NCBI RefSeq assembly: GCF_003703475.1
Contig: NZ_RDQM01000007.1
Location: 1-64,000, forward strand
Direction of reading: 5' to 3'
DNA from: Allofranklinella schreckenbergeri
Lineage (GTDB): Bacteria; Pseudomonadota; Gammaproteobacteria; Burkholderiales; Burkholderiaceae_C
DNA: 64,000 bases
The notes under the pieces were generated by a model. The model did no database searches. It was not told the origin of the DNA and saw only the letters and a list, made by a program, of their open reading frames with translations. Made by a program: the position numbers and the translations under genes. Within the stretch, counting starts at the first letter, position 1. Each line of letters starts with the position of its first letter. This document shows, piece by piece, positions 63,964 through 64,000 of this stretch.

Positions 63964-64000
63964 ATGTCCTGGCATGACCCTTTGCACAACAACCCCTTGC
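63964..64000 (+). CDS. Possible start of the next gene, cut by window end
   Basis: ATG nine bases after the receptor stop, open to the window end (MSWHDPLHNNPL). Position suggests an operon with the receptor. Too short to identify. Confidence 0.3.
   Translation, partial: MSWHDPLHNNPL

Overview
The window looks like chromosomal DNA of a betaproteobacterium in the order Burkholderiales, probably family Comamonadaceae. Evidence: a Bug-family tricarboxylate receptor, a DUF3460 protein next to scpA, a one-box ubiquinone-type flavin hydroxylase starting with the CVRGSGIVG motif, a divergent cyaY / lptM-lysA block, a complete bioAFHCD cluster, and a genome that is GC-rich over most of the window. 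No rRNA, CRISPR array, transposase or phage gene is visible. There is one tRNA (Arg, anticodon CCG).

Layout. 1-7 kb: mostly leftward housekeeping genes (M61 peptidase, dsbC, flavin hydroxylase, pcm, fbp) plus a NarL-type response regulator, in DNA of visibly lower GC. 7-16 kb: porin, rhlE, rsfS with a histone-like tail, M20 amidohydrolase, Bug receptor, NERD-UvrD helicase, DUF1566 exported protein. 16.4-19.7 kb: gltIJKL glutamate/aspartate ABC importer. 20-24 kb: dsbA, PduO-type adenosyltransferase, DUF808 and NnrS membrane proteins. 24.4-29.6 kb: biotin operon bioA-F-H-C-D, translationally coupled. 30-40 kb: EamA exporter, esterase, cyaY, lptM-lysA, FMN reductase, PLP lyase, Mrr-like membrane protein, Mrp/ApbC, amino-acid binding protein. 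40-49 kb: creD, serB, split pntAa-pntAb-pntB transhydrogenase, and a carboxynorspermidine dehydrogenase/decarboxylase pair. 49-57 kb: trpE, TerB-like protein, tRNA-Arg, ZIP transporter, double-FHA protein, ppsA. 57-64 kb: exported protein, lspA, scpA-DUF3460, BamE-like lipoprotein, and a divergent AraC regulator / TonB-dependent receptor pair with an apparent Fur box and tandem operator repeats.

The most unusual signal is a family of AT-rich intergenic elements of about 75-85 bp. They have ACAAATCAAAAGAAA-type inverted ends and one asymmetric internal box, CCCTGTTTCGGCAAT. I count 15 loci from 8.3 kb to 60.8 kb. Twelve of the 14 convergent gene junctions in the window carry one, often touching a hairpin terminator, and several genes take their stop codon or last residues from the element. 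It looks like a MITE/REP-like family specialised for, or tolerated at, gene 3' ends; none occurs in the low-GC first 7 kb.

Start codons were chosen from ribosome binding sites, family N-termini and overlaps; where this differs from the longest reading frame it is stated. All family assignments come from reading motifs, not from database searches.
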